A stretch of DNA of 64,000 bases from Salinisphaera dokdonensis (lineage in GTDB: Bacteria > Pseudomonadota > Gammaproteobacteria > Nevskiales > Salinisphaeraceae), in the NCBI RefSeq assembly GCF_040361215.1, contig NZ_APND01000001.1, forward strand, positions 124,001-188,000. The letters are read 5' to 3'. A model generated the notes under the pieces. That model made no database searches and was not told the origin of the DNA. It saw only the letters and a program-made list of their open reading frames with translations. A program made the position numbers and the translations under genes. Numbering within the stretch: the first letter of the stretch is position 1; each line of letters starts with the position of its first letter. This document shows positions 1 through 8,417 of the stretch, in pieces.

Positions 1-397
1 CGAAGGCCCGCGGCTCGCCCCAGCGGCGGCTTTCGACGTTGTCGTTCTCGCTGTCGCCGTGAGGTACATCGTCCGCCGGAATATTGGGCAGGCCGGCACG
101 AATGGCATCCTGTTCCGTCTGAACAGTCTCGAGTTCGCGCTTGGCGTCGTCGAGCTGATCCCCGAGGCCACTTACTTGGGCCTTCAGGGGTTCGATATCC
201 TCGCCTGCAGCCTTGGCCTTGCCGATCGACTTGGAACGGCGATTACGCTCGGCCTGCAGCTCCTCCGTGCGCGTCTGCAGCGATTTGCGGCGCGCATCGA
301 GCTCGCGGTAGGCCTGGGCGTCAAAAGCGAAGCCACGGCTTTTCAGAGCCTCGGCGACGGCCTGCGGGTCATTGCGTAGCAGCCGGGGATCGAGCAT
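1..397 (-). CDS. serS: Seryl-tRNA synthetase, N-terminal part (runs off left edge)
   Basis: Reading the minus strand from an ATG at 397 gives MLDPRLLRNDPQAVAEAL and then a long charged helical stretch. This is the typical start of bacterial SerRS, including the coiled-coil tRNA-binding arm (about residues 30-100) and the PNIPADDVPHG segment that leads into the catalytic core. About 132 codons are inside the window; the class II catalytic domain lies beyond base 1. The enzyme charges tRNA-Ser with serine in the cytoplasm. It is divergent from the hybrid kinase gene, with about 160 bases between the two starts. Identification rests on the N-terminal arm only but the match is characteristic. Confidence 0.93.
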   Translation of the reverse strand, partial: MLDPRLLRNDPQAVAEALKSRGFAFDAQAYRELDARRKSLQTRTEELQAERNRRSKSIGKAKAAGEDIEPLKAQVSGLGDQLDDAKRELETVQTEQDAIRAGLPNIPADDVPHGDSENDNVESRRWGEPRAF

Positions 398-556
398 AAC
401 GTCGTTGTCTGCGAATTTGCGCGGCATTATATGGGCCGCGACAGGCGGCTGCAGCCATGGCGTCTGCAGTTTGCGATTTTGAACATGCGATGACGGCTGG
501 CAACGCCGTCGGGGGATCGACCTATCGTCAGCGCCTGGATACTCGTCACGATCTCG

Positions 557-3500
557 ATGGTCTATATCGGGATCCTGTTCGCGATCGCCTATCTGGGCGA
601 TCGGCGCGGGCGCGCGCACAAACGGCCCGGGCCGCGGCCGATCGTCTATGCCCTGTCGCTGGCGGTCTACTGCACCTCGTGGACCTTCTTCGGCAACGTC
701 GGCAGCGCCGCGACCCAGGGTTGGACCTATCTGCCGATCTATGTCGGCCCGATGGTCGCCCTGCTCGTTTTTTCGCCGATCCTGCGCAAGATGCTGCTGA
801 TCGCCAAGCAGCAGAACACGACATCGATCGCGGACTTCATCGCCGCGCGCTACGGCAAGTCCCAGGGCCTGGCTGCGCTGGTTTCCGGCATCGCCCTGCT
901 CGTGGTGCTGCCGTATATCGCGCTGCAGCTCAAGGCGCTGACAATGTCGTTCTATACCCTGTCGCAGGGTGCCCGGGCGACGAATGTGGCAGCGACGCCG
1001 GACGTGCCCTGGGTTGACACGGGGCTCTATGTGGCCGTGCTCATGGCCGTGTTCACGATCTTCTTCGGCACCCGCCACGTGAACCCGCGTGAATCCCATC
1101 AGGGGCTGATTCTGGCGATCGCCTTCGAGTCGGTGGTCAAGCTCGCCGCATTCCTCTGCGTGGGCCTGTTCGTGGTCTACGGCATGTTCAACGGCCTCGA
1201 CGACCTGTTCACCCAGGCGTCGGGAGTCGAGAAATTCAACGCGCTGTTCGATGCACCGCTGCTCGAACCGCGCTTTATCACCACCTGCATTCTGGCCGTC
1301 GCAGCGACGCTATGCCTGCCGCGCCAGTTCCATGTCGGCGTGGTCGAGAACACCGATACCCGTGACCTGTCCACGGCGCGATGGCTGTTCCCGCTCTATC
1401 TACTGCTGATGTCGCTTTTCGTCGTGCCGGTGGCAGCCGCCGGACTAGTGCTGTTCGAACCCGGCGAGATCAATCCGGATCGATTCGTACTGGCGCTGCC
1501 GTTGCACGCCGACGCCCACGTCGTTGCGCTGTTCGCCTATATCGGGGGCGTCTCGGCCGGCACCAGCATGGTGATCATGGCCACGGTCACGCTGGCCACC
1601 ATGCTCTGTAACGAGGTCGTGGTTCCGCTGGCGCTGCGTATGCCGCGACTCGGCTTCGCCGGCAAGCGCGATCTGGGCAACGCCCTGCTGCATATCCGGC
1701 GCGCGCTGATCGTGGCGATTCTGGTACTCGCTTGGTGTTGTTATCGGCTGTTCGGCACATCCGAAGCGCTCGCTTCGATCGGCCTATTGTCTTTCGCCGG
1801 TGTGGCCCTGTTCCTGCCGCCACTGATCGGCGGCCTGTACATAAGAAGCATCGGTCGGCGCGGCGTAATGGCCGGACTGGCGGCCGGACTGGCGGTATGG
1901 GGTTATACGCTGGTGCTGCCCAATCTCGCGGCCGTGGGCTGGTTCGAGACCGCGTGGGTCATGACCGGGCCATTCCATATCAGCTGGCTCGCGCCGCAGG
2001 CCCTGTTCGGCTATGACTTCGGCGATCAGCTGACCCACGGCGTGTTCTGGATTCTGGCCACCGATATCGCGGTGATGATCGCGGTATCGCTGAACAGTTC
2101 GACCAGTCTGATCGAACGCTCGCAGGCCGTCGCATTCGTCGATCTTGGCGTGCAACGCCCACAGCGGCGGCGCATCGAGCCCAAGCAGCCGGCGATCCGC
2201 GTGGCCGAGCTGGAAGTGCTGTTACAGCGATTCCTGGGCGTACAGGCCGCGCGCGCGGCGCTCGAGGAATATGGCGGCAACCATGACCGCGACATGCTCT
2301 CCAACCAGCTTGTCGACGCGCATCTGCTGCAGTTTGCAGAACGCCGCCTCGCGGGCGTGGTCGGTAGTGCCTCGGCGCGGTTGATGCTCGCGTCCGGCCT
2401 GCGCCAGCGCGATCTCGCTATCGAGGACATGGTGCGACTGATCGACCGCACCGCGGATGCGGTGCAGTTCAACCGCAGCGTGTTGCAGGCCGCGCTCGAG
2501 AATATCGACCAGGGCATCTCGGTGATCGACCAGGATCTGCGCCTGGTGGCCTGGAATTCGCGCTACCTGGAGCTGTTCGAATATCCGCCCGGTCTGGTAC
2601 GTACCGGCCGCCCGGTAGCCGACCTGATCCGTTTCAACGCGATGCGCGGCGAATGTGGCCCTGGCCCGGTCGAAGAACACGTGCGCAAACGTCTGGCCCA
2701 CATGCGCGACGGCCGGCCGCATCGCTTCGAGCGCCATCGCCACAACGACACGGTGTTGCAGATGACCGGCAGCCCCATGCCGGGCGGCGGTTTCGTGACC
2801 ACGTTCAACGACATCACCGCCTTCAAGCGCACCGAGGCCGCGCTCACGCGCGCCAACGAACAGCTCGAGGGGCGCGTTGCCGAGCGCACCGCGGCGCTCA
2901 GCCGTGCCAACGAAGGGCTGCGGCGCGAAAACGATCAGCGCGCCCAGGCCCAACAGGCCGCTCACGAAGCGCGTCGCGAAGCCGAGCGGGCAAATCTCAG
3001 CAAGACGCGATTCCTTGCGGCCGCCAGCCACGATCTGCTCCAGCCGCTCAACGCCGCGCGCCTGTTTGCCGCGACCGCGCGCGACGGCAACGGCGCGCGC
3101 CAGGGTGAAGCGCTCACGCACATCCAGACCTCTCTGGAAGCCGCTCAGGCACTACTCGAACCCTTACTGGATATCTCCAAGATCGATGCCGGCGCCTGGG
3201 ATATCGATCCCGCGCCCTTCCCACTCGCCCAGGTTCTCGAGCCGTTGACCGCAGAATTCGCCGTCCTCGCAAGCGACTCGGGCCTGGCTCTGCACAGCGT
3301 GGCGTCCAGCTGCTGGGTGCGCAGCGATCCGGCGCTTCTACGCCGTATTCTGCAGAATTTTCTGTCCAACGCGGTGCGCTATACCGACGGCGGCCGCGTT
3401 CTGTTGGGCGTGCGTCGCGGCGCGGACACGATCCGCATTCAAGTCTGGGATACCGGCCCCGGTATCGAGGAGGAGCAGCTCGGGTCGATCTTCGAGGAGT

Positions 3501-4093
3501 TCTCCCGCGGATCGCCCGATCACGCCGCCAGCGATCGCGGGCTGGGCCTGGGTCTGTCGTTGGCGGACCGCATGGCACGGCTGCTCGGCCACGAGATCGA
3601 GGTTCGTTCGAAGCCCGGGCGCGGCACCATGTTCTGCCTGACTCTCGAACGCGTCGCCCCGGCAGTACAGCCGCTGTCCACTCCGGTTGCAGCCACCCAA
3701 CGCGAAGACATCCAGACGCTCGCCGGCCTGCAGATCCTGTGTGTCGACGACGATGACGCTTCACTCGATGCGCTGGCCGGTCTACTCGAACGCTGGGAGG
3801 CAGAGTGCATTACCGCGCCAGCAGTCGACGCCGGCGCGGTGGTGGCCGATATCCCGATCGATATCGCCGTACTCGATTACGACCTGGGCAGCGATACCCC
3901 AGACGGCCTGACGCTTGCCGAATCGATACGCGCGATCCGGTCGGTGGCCTGCGTGCTGATTACCGCCAACCGCGATCAGGCGATCGTGGAGCGCGCACGC
4001 GGCATGGGGGTCACGGTGCTCTACAAGCCGCTCGCGCCCGCGAAACTCCGGGCAACGCTGGCGCGGCTGGCGACCGACGCGGCTAGTGCCTAA
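557..4093 (+). CDS. Hybrid sensor histidine kinase with sodium/solute symporter domain (CrbS/MxtR-like)
   Basis: An 1178-residue protein. Residues 1 to about 520 are a multi-spanning SSS (SLC5-like) symporter domain. A PAS-like segment follows near 640-740 (ALENIDQGISVIDQDL), then a coiled coil, an HisKA domain with the phospho-acceptor H825 in FLAAASHDLLQPL, an HATPase domain (N box NFLSNAVRYT near 931, DTGPGI near 965) and a C-terminal receiver (CVDDDDAS near 1060, acceptor D1107 in VLDYDLGSD). This architecture matches CrbS of Vibrio and MxtR of Pseudomonas, which control acetate use through a LuxR-type partner; such a partner is the convergent neighbour. The start is uncertain: the frame upstream reads IVSAWILVTIS from 524, which looks like the first part of helix 1, but has no standard start codon. 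The family is clear; the ligand is inferred. Confidence 0.9.
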   Translation: MVYIGILFAIAYLGDRRGRAHKRPGPRPIVYALSLAVYCTSWTFFGNVGSAATQGWTYLPIYVGPMVALLVFSPILRKMLLIAKQQNTTSIADFIAARYGKSQGLAALVSGIALLVVLPYIALQLKALTMSFYTLSQGARATNVAATPDVPWVDTGLYVAVLMAVFTIFFGTRHVNPRESHQGLILAIAFESVVKLAAFLCVGLFVVYGMFNGLDDLFTQASGVEKFNALFDAPLLEPRFITTCILAVAATLCLPRQFHVGVVENTDTRDLSTARWLFPLYLLLMSLFVVPVAAAGLVLFEPGEINPDRFVLALPLHADAHVVALFAYIGGVSAGTSMVIMATVTLATMLCNEVVVPLALRMPRLGFAGKRDLGNALLHIRRALIVAILVLAWCCYRLFGTSEALASIGLLSFAGVALFLPPLIGGLYIRSIGRRGVMAGLAAGLAVWGYTLVLPNLAAVGWFETAWVMTGPFHISWLAPQALFGYDFGDQLTHGVFWILATDIAVMIAVSLNSSTSLIERSQAVAFVDLGVQRPQRRRIEPKQPAIRVAELEVLLQRFLGVQAARAALEEYGGNHDRDMLSNQLVDAHLLQFAERRLAGVVGSASARLMLASGLRQRDLAIEDMVRLIDRTADAVQFNRSVLQAALENIDQGISVIDQDLRLVAWNSRYLELFEYPPGLVRTGRPVADLIRFNAMRGECGPGPVEEHVRKRLAHMRDGRPHRFERHRHNDTVLQMTGSPMPGGGFVTTFNDITAFKRTEAALTRANEQLEGRVAERTAALSRANEGLRRENDQRAQAQQAAHEARREAERANLSKTRFLAAASHDLLQPLNAARLFAATARDGNGARQGEALTHIQTSLEAAQALLEPLLDISKIDAGAWDIDPAPFPLAQVLEPLTAEFAVLASDSGLALHSVASSCWVRSDPALLRRILQNFLSNAVRYTDGGRVLLGVRRGADTIRIQVWDTGPGIEEEQLGSIFEEFSRGSPDHAASDRGLGLGLSLADRMARLLGHEIEVRSKPGRGTMFCLTLERVAPAVQPLSTPVAATQREDIQTLAGLQILCVDDDDASLDALAGLLERWEAECITAPAVDAGAVVADIPIDIAVLDYDLGSDTPDGLTLAESIRAIRSVACVLITANRDQAIVERARGMGVTVLYKPLAPAKLRATLARLATDAASA

Positions 4094-4755
4094 CCGTTTT
4101 CGGGGGCGCCCGGTGCGCTGCGGCCGTAGCTGGCCCAGTCGATCTCGAGACTGCGCGCGGCAATAACAGCCTGAGTCCGGGTATGGACGCCGAGCTTGCG
4201 CAGGATCGCGGTGATATGCGCCTTCACCGTGGCCTCTGAGATGTTCAGATCGATCGCGATCTGCTTGTTCAACAGGCCGTCGGTAAGCATCACGAGTACG
4301 CGCTGTTGCTGCGGCGTGAGCAGCGCAAGCTTGTCGGTAAAAGCGCTGTCGCTGTTCTCGACCTGGTCGACCGCTTCCGGCGCCCAGCGATCCCCGGCAA
4401 GCACGGTATCGATCGCCTTGGCCATCGTCTCCGGGGAGGAGGATTTGGGGATGAATCCCGAGGCACCGTGATCGAGCGCGGCACGCGCCACGCTCGCGTC
4501 CTCATAGGCCGAAACCACGATCACCGGCAGGGCCGGAGCTACGCTGCGGGCATGGACGAGCGCGGAGTACCCGCGGGCACCCGGCATGTTCAGATCCAGC
4601 AGAAGCAGATCGGCGGCAGCCTCAGTCTTGAGGATATCGCTGAGTTCGTCGAAGGAACCGACAGTCACCAGCTGCGGAGAATCCAGGCACTGATTCACAG
4701 CCTGGCTTAGCGCCGACCGGAACAGTGGATGATCATCTGCAATTACGACCTTCAT
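4090..4755 (-). CDS. LuxR/NarL-type response regulator (CrbR/ErdR-like)
   Basis: A 221-residue protein when started at the ATG at 4755. That start is preferred because GAGG lies five bases before it and it places the receiver phospho-acceptor at D54 (LLLLDLNMPG), the usual position. The open frame extends to 4782. The receiver domain begins KVVIADDHPLFRSAL. The C-terminal part has a GerE-type helix-turn-helix (LTPQQQRVLVMLTDGLLNKQIA, and SEATVKAHITAILRKLG). It should bind DNA as a transcription activator when phosphorylated. Its stop codon overlaps that of the hybrid kinase tail to tail, and the pairing resembles CrbS/CrbR and MxtR/ErdR, which activate acetyl-CoA synthetase genes. The regulon is inferred from family only. 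Confidence 0.88.
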   Translation of the reverse strand: MKVVIADDHPLFRSALSQAVNQCLDSPQLVTVGSFDELSDILKTEAAADLLLLDLNMPGARGYSALVHARSVAPALPVIVVSAYEDASVARAALDHGASGFIPKSSSPETMAKAIDTVLAGDRWAPEAVDQVENSDSAFTDKLALLTPQQQRVLVMLTDGLLNKQIAIDLNISEATVKAHITAILRKLGVHTRTQAVIAARSLEIDWASYGRSAPGAPENG

Positions 4756-5175
4756 CGTCGCCTCAATGTGGTCTGCGCCCATAGCCCTAGATTCCTAAGG
4801 CCAATCAATGCGGCAATCATAAACGAGATACCGTACTAATACCTATGGCGAATAGGGTTTTTCATTTTTTCGCCGTGCTTTCATGAGCGTTGGGCGGACA
4901 TTACGGCGTTCTTCAATTCAGCGACCCCCGGCCTACGGGCCAATGCCGGACAAGCTCTCGCGCCCGGCGCGAGCAGAGCCGCCCCCGCGCAGCACGCGCC
5001 ACGACGCGCACCCGACCGCCATTCGCATAGCCTGCTTTGGCGTGTGCGGAGACCACCCTGGCGCGCGAACTGCGCTCGGGGTTTGATGGCTGGAACCGCT
5101 AACACCACACCACCGTTCGCCTTTGCTGGTGTGGTGACTTAGCCTGAGTCGCAATCATCTGATAGCAAAAGCGCC
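4756..5175. other. Intergenic region with a perfect inverted repeat
   Basis: About 420 bases between the divergent response regulator and haloacid dehalogenase genes; no credible gene is seen. It begins with an AT-rich stretch just upstream of the regulator (4800-4880, with T-rich runs) that probably holds its promoter. Near the dehalogenase end is a 10+10 base perfect inverted repeat (5103-5112 and 5127-5136), listed separately. Confidence 0.6.
5103..5136. repeat. Perfect 10-bp inverted repeat, 14-base spacer
   Basis: CACCACACCA at 5103-5112 pairs exactly with TGGTGTGGTG at 5127-5136. It lies about 40 bases before the haloacid dehalogenase start and has no T run behind it, so an operator or an RNA hairpin in the leader is more likely than a terminator. 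The function is not known. Confidence 0.6.
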
Positions 5176-5853
5176 ATGCACACCCCGCTTCTCGTATTCG
5201 ACGTCAACGAAACGCTGCTCGATCTCGCTCCGCTCGATGCCTGCTTTGCGGACGTATTCGGCGATGCGGACACCCGCAAGCAATGGTTCGCCAGCCTCCT
5301 GCATTGGTCGACCGTCACGACACTGACCGGTGAGTTTCTCGATTTCAGCGAACTCGCGGCCGCTTGTCTGGACACGCTTGCGCGTCAACGAGGCGAAACG
5401 CTCAACGCCGCGGACAAGCAGACCATCTTCGACGCCATTACCACATTGGCGCCACATCCCGAGGTGCCCGCAGCGCTAGAACGTCTGCAAAGCAACGGGT
5501 TCACGCTGGTTGCGCTGACCAACTCAGCCCAGAAGACGGTGGATGCGCAGTTCGAGAATGCCGGCCTCACGCCACTGTTCAAGCACGTGCTGTCGGTCGA
5601 CCAGGCGCAGCATTACAAGCCGCACCCCTCGGCCTATGCCGTGGCGGCCAACGCATTGGACTGCGAACCGGCTGCGATGCGCCTGATCGCGGCCCACGAC
5701 TGGGACGTGACGGGCGCCATGCGCGCAGGCTGTCAGGCCGCGTTCGTGGCTCGCGGGGGTGCGGTGATGAACCACGCCGGCGAAATTCCCGATGTCGTCG
5801 GTGCCGACCTGAGCGAAGTGGCCGAGCGGCTTATCGCCGCGAGCGACGACTGA
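5176..5853 (+). CDS. Haloacid dehalogenase type II (HAD superfamily)
   Basis: A 225-residue protein with the HAD motifs in order: motif I FDVNETLLD near residue 8 with the nucleophilic Asp, motif II TNSAQKT near residue 118, a KPHPSAY segment near 152, and AAHDWDVTGAMRAG near 175 as motif III/IV. The FDVNETLLD signature and the cap following it are typical of L-2-haloacid dehalogenase-type enzymes, which hydrolyse 2-haloacids by an aspartyl-ester intermediate; many annotated members act on other phosphate or halide substrates. It is a soluble cytoplasmic protein. It is convergent with rarA, with only 20 bases between the stops. The substrate is not determinable here. Confidence 0.88.
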   Translation: MHTPLLVFDVNETLLDLAPLDACFADVFGDADTRKQWFASLLHWSTVTTLTGEFLDFSELAAACLDTLARQRGETLNAADKQTIFDAITTLAPHPEVPAALERLQSNGFTLVALTNSAQKTVDAQFENAGLTPLFKHVLSVDQAQHYKPHPSAYAVAANALDCEPAAMRLIAAHDWDVTGAMRAGCQAAFVARGGAVMNHAGEIPDVVGADLSEVAERLIAASDD

Positions 5854-5873
5854 GGTCGATCCACTGCGGCCGA

Positions 5874-7271
5874 TCAGTCGTCTGCGCCGGTCTTCGCGTC
5901 GGGATGACTGCGCGTGGCGCGACGGTCGGCCGAGGCGTGCGCATCGCGCTCACGCAGCCGCGCGAGCTTGTCGCCAATCTTGATCTCCAGGCCGCGTTGC
6001 ACCGGCGTGTAGTAACGCGTGCCCACCAGTTCTTCCGGCAGATAGCTGTCGCCGGCGGCATAGCCGTCGTCTTCGTTGTGCGCGTAGCGATAGCCCTCGG
6101 CATAGCCAAGATCCTTCATGAGCTTGGTCGGGGCGTTGCGGATATGCATCGGCACCTCGAGCGTGCCGCGCTCGCGCGCATCGCGCCAGGCGGCGTTGAA
6201 GCCGGCATAGACCGCATTCGACTTGGGCGCACAGGCCATATAAACCGTGGCCTGGGCTATGGCGAGCTCGCCTTCTGGTGTGCCGAGGCGCTCGTAGGTT
6301 TCCCAGGCGTCGAGCGCAATCCGCAGCGCGCGCGGATCAGCATTACCGATATCCTCGCTCGCCATACGCGTGACCCGGCGCGCGACGTAGCGCGGGTCGC
6401 AGCCGGCTTCGAGCATGCGTGAAAGCCAGTAAAGCGCGGCATCCGGGTCGGTGCCGCGCACGCTCTTGTGCAGGGCCGACATCTGATCGTAGAAATAGTC
6501 GCCGCCCTTGTCGAAGCGACGCAGGCCTTCGCGCAGCACCTCGTCGAGATCGGACTGACTGATCTCGGCGGCGCCGCTATCGCGTCCCGCCGCGATATCC
6601 GCCGCCAGCTCGAGTAGGTTGAGCGCACGGCGCGCGTCGCCGTCGGCACGAGCGGCGAGTTGATCTCGCAGGTCATCCGACATCGAAAGGCCTTGGCCAC
6701 CCAGGCCGTCGCGCTCGTCGGCGAGCGCGCGGTCGATGAGTTCGCGGATCGCGGCCTGGTCGAGCGCACGCAGCACGTAGGTACGCGTACGAGAGAGCAG
6801 CGCGTTGTTGACCTCGAACGACGGGTTTTCTGTCGTTGCACCGACCAGCACCAGCGTGCCGTCTTCCACATAGGGCAACAGGCCGTCCTGTTGCGCCTTG
6901 TTGAAGCGGTGGACCTCGTCAACGAACAGCAGCGTGCCCTGCCCGTTGGCCTCCCGCGCTTCCCGAGCCTCGGCGACCGCTGCGCGGATGTCCTTGACGC
7001 CGGCCATCACCGCCGAGATCTGCACAAAGCGGATATCGACCGCTGCGGCCAGCAGGCGCGCAAGCGTGGTTTTGCCAGTGCCGGGCGGGCCCCAGAGGAT
7101 CATGGAATGGATACGCCCGGCCGCCAGCGCACGAGCCAGCGGCTTGTCCGGGCCGAGGATATGCGTCTGACCGACGTAGTCCGTCAGCCGGCCCGGGCGC
7201 ATACGGTCCGCGAGCGGCCGCCCGGCATTCGGCTGTCCGCTATCCAGTGCGATTTCTTGCTGCTGAGACAC
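5874..7271 (-). CDS. rarA: Replication-associated recombination protein A (RarA/MgsA AAA+ ATPase)
   Basis: A protein of about 465 residues when started at the GTG at 7271 (VSQQQEIALDSGQPN); the open frame reaches 7373 but the extra N-terminus is not family-like. It has RPGRLTDYVGQTHILG, Walker A GPPGTGKTT, Walker B LLFVDEVHRF, sensor 1 GATTENPSF, and the C-terminal MgsA domain with ALYWLSRMLEAGCDP and RRVTRMASEDIGNADP. RarA is a clamp-loader-like ATPase acting at stalled forks and single-strand DNA ends. The chosen start overlaps the end of the VanZ-like gene by about 30 bases, so the two are probably co-transcribed with lolA, the usual gammaproteobacterial neighbour. Confidence 0.95.
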   Translation of the reverse strand: MSQQQEIALDSGQPNAGRPLADRMRPGRLTDYVGQTHILGPDKPLARALAAGRIHSMILWGPPGTGKTTLARLLAAAVDIRFVQISAVMAGVKDIRAAVAEAREAREANGQGTLLFVDEVHRFNKAQQDGLLPYVEDGTLVLVGATTENPSFEVNNALLSRTRTYVLRALDQAAIRELIDRALADERDGLGGQGLSMSDDLRDQLAARADGDARRALNLLELAADIAAGRDSGAAEISQSDLDEVLREGLRRFDKGGDYFYDQMSALHKSVRGTDPDAALYWLSRMLEAGCDPRYVARRVTRMASEDIGNADPRALRIALDAWETYERLGTPEGELAIAQATVYMACAPKSNAVYAGFNAAWRDARERGTLEVPMHIRNAPTKLMKDLGYAEGYRYAHNEDDGYAAGDSYLPEELVGTRYYTPVQRGLEIKIGDKLARLRERDAHASADRRATRSHPDAKTGADD

Positions 7272-7644
7272 GCCGATCAATATAACGCAGCCAGTCCATG
7301 GCGCCGATCCGTGCCAACCCGATACCGAAGACCAGCCCCACCCCGTCGGCGAGAAAGTCCCACGGGTCGCCACTGCGATAGGTTGTCGCCGCCTGGATCA
7401 ATTCGATCGCCACGCCGAAAACAGCCAGCCCAAAAAAGACCAGCAGATAGCGCGGTGCGAGCACGGCAGCAAACCAGGCGCCGAGAATCGCGAACGCGGC
7501 GAAATGCTCGATCTTGTCAAAGTTGCTCACCTGCAGCGTCGGTGGGCTGGGCATCAGACAGGCATAGAACAGGACGGCACAGCCCAAAAAGCCGAACGTC
7601 AGCCAGACACGGAACATCTTGTAGCCGCTCCCGGTCTGGCTCAC
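7240..7644 (-). CDS. VanZ-like small membrane protein
   Basis: A 134-residue protein with about four predicted membrane helices. The segment FDKIEHFAAFAILGAWFA and the later GDPWDFLADGVG are characteristic of the VanZ-like family (helix followed by a conserved acidic/His pair). The biochemical role of stand-alone VanZ-like proteins is not settled; the founding VanZ gives low-level teicoplanin resistance. The gene starts four bases into the end of lolA and overlaps rarA, which indicates one transcript. There is no evidence of a resistance function here. Confidence 0.75.
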   Translation of the reverse strand: MSQTGSGYKMFRVWLTFGFLGCAVLFYACLMPSPPTLQVSNFDKIEHFAAFAILGAWFAAVLAPRYLLVFFGLAVFGVAIELIQAATTYRSGDPWDFLADGVGLVFGIGLARIGAMDWLRYIDRRVSAARNRTG

Positions 7645-8288
7645 TGGTTCCCACCGCCTTCGTTCATCCCGCGTCCGTCCACGACTTCAACGTCATCCGG
7701 AATATCGAGCGTGAAGCGGGAGTCGGGCAGATCCGGATTGAGCTCGACGTCGGTGAAGCGGATCCGTGTCGTCTGGCCGAGGTTGTCGTCCAGTTCCATG
7801 ACGCTGGGCACCTGCTCCTTGAGGCCGAGGCGTACTTCCTGGAAATCGGTGTCATCGGCGCGCGGGGTCAACTTGACCCAGCTCATGCCATCGCGCTGGC
7901 CCGCGGAGGCGATATTGAACGCATCCTCTAGCGCGGCACCGCCGGTCAGCAGCAGCGCGGGCGTCGCGCGCAGGGTCGCGTCGATGCTGCGAATCGTCAC
8001 CTGCGCCAGGTCGACGTCATAGAACTTGAAGACATCGCCGTCACTGACGATCGCCTGCTTGTAGGGCTCGGTGTACTCCCAGCGAAAACTGTCGGGACGC
8101 GACAGGTCGAACGTGCCGCCCGCTTCCTGAAGCGTATTACCCCGGTCATCCTGCTGAACCTGCTCGAAGTCGGCCGAAAGGCTGTCGACGTTGTTATAGA
8201 AGCTTTCGAGATCACCGATCCCGTCGGCCTGCGCGCTCACGGCGGCGCAAAGCAGAATCGAGGCGGCAAGAATACGGCGCAGAGGCAT
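7641..8288 (-). CDS. lolA: Outer-membrane lipoprotein chaperone LolA
   Basis: A 215-residue protein with a signal peptide (MPLRRILAASILLCAAVSAQA, cleavage expected after AQA). The mature protein begins with a helix followed by SLSADFEQ, and contains GTFDLSRPDSFRWEY and YKQAIVSDGDVFKFYDVDL, the beta-sheet pattern typical of LolA. It ferries lipoproteins through the periplasm from LolCDE to LolB. Length agrees with the family. It lies between ftsK and rarA, the classical gammaproteobacterial order ftsK-lolA-rarA-serS, with a VanZ-like insertion here. Confidence 0.95.
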   Translation of the reverse strand: MPLRRILAASILLCAAVSAQADGIGDLESFYNNVDSLSADFEQVQQDDRGNTLQEAGGTFDLSRPDSFRWEYTEPYKQAIVSDGDVFKFYDVDLAQVTIRSIDATLRATPALLLTGGAALEDAFNIASAGQRDGMSWVKLTPRADDTDFQEVRLGLKEQVPSVMELDDNLGQTTRIRFTDVELNPDLPDSRFTLDIPDDVEVVDGRGMNEGGGNQ

Positions 8289-8417
8289 GAAGCGCTCTCC
8301 TTTCTATCGGAAACGGGCTGTTCGAATTGACGATGATGCTAAGCGCCGGCGATGAATCACCCCTGAACTACGGCGCGGGCGGCTGATTCACATTGGAGGC
8401 CATCGCGCGTGCCAAGT

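Noticed and set aside
5364..6422. A 352-codon plus-strand frame overlapping the haloacid dehalogenase and rarA
   Set aside because: Out of frame with the HAD gene and antisense to rarA; low-complexity Arg-rich.
6660..7931. A 423-codon plus-strand frame spanning rarA, the VanZ-like gene and lolA
   Set aside because: Runs antisense across three well-supported genes and has no protein-family features.
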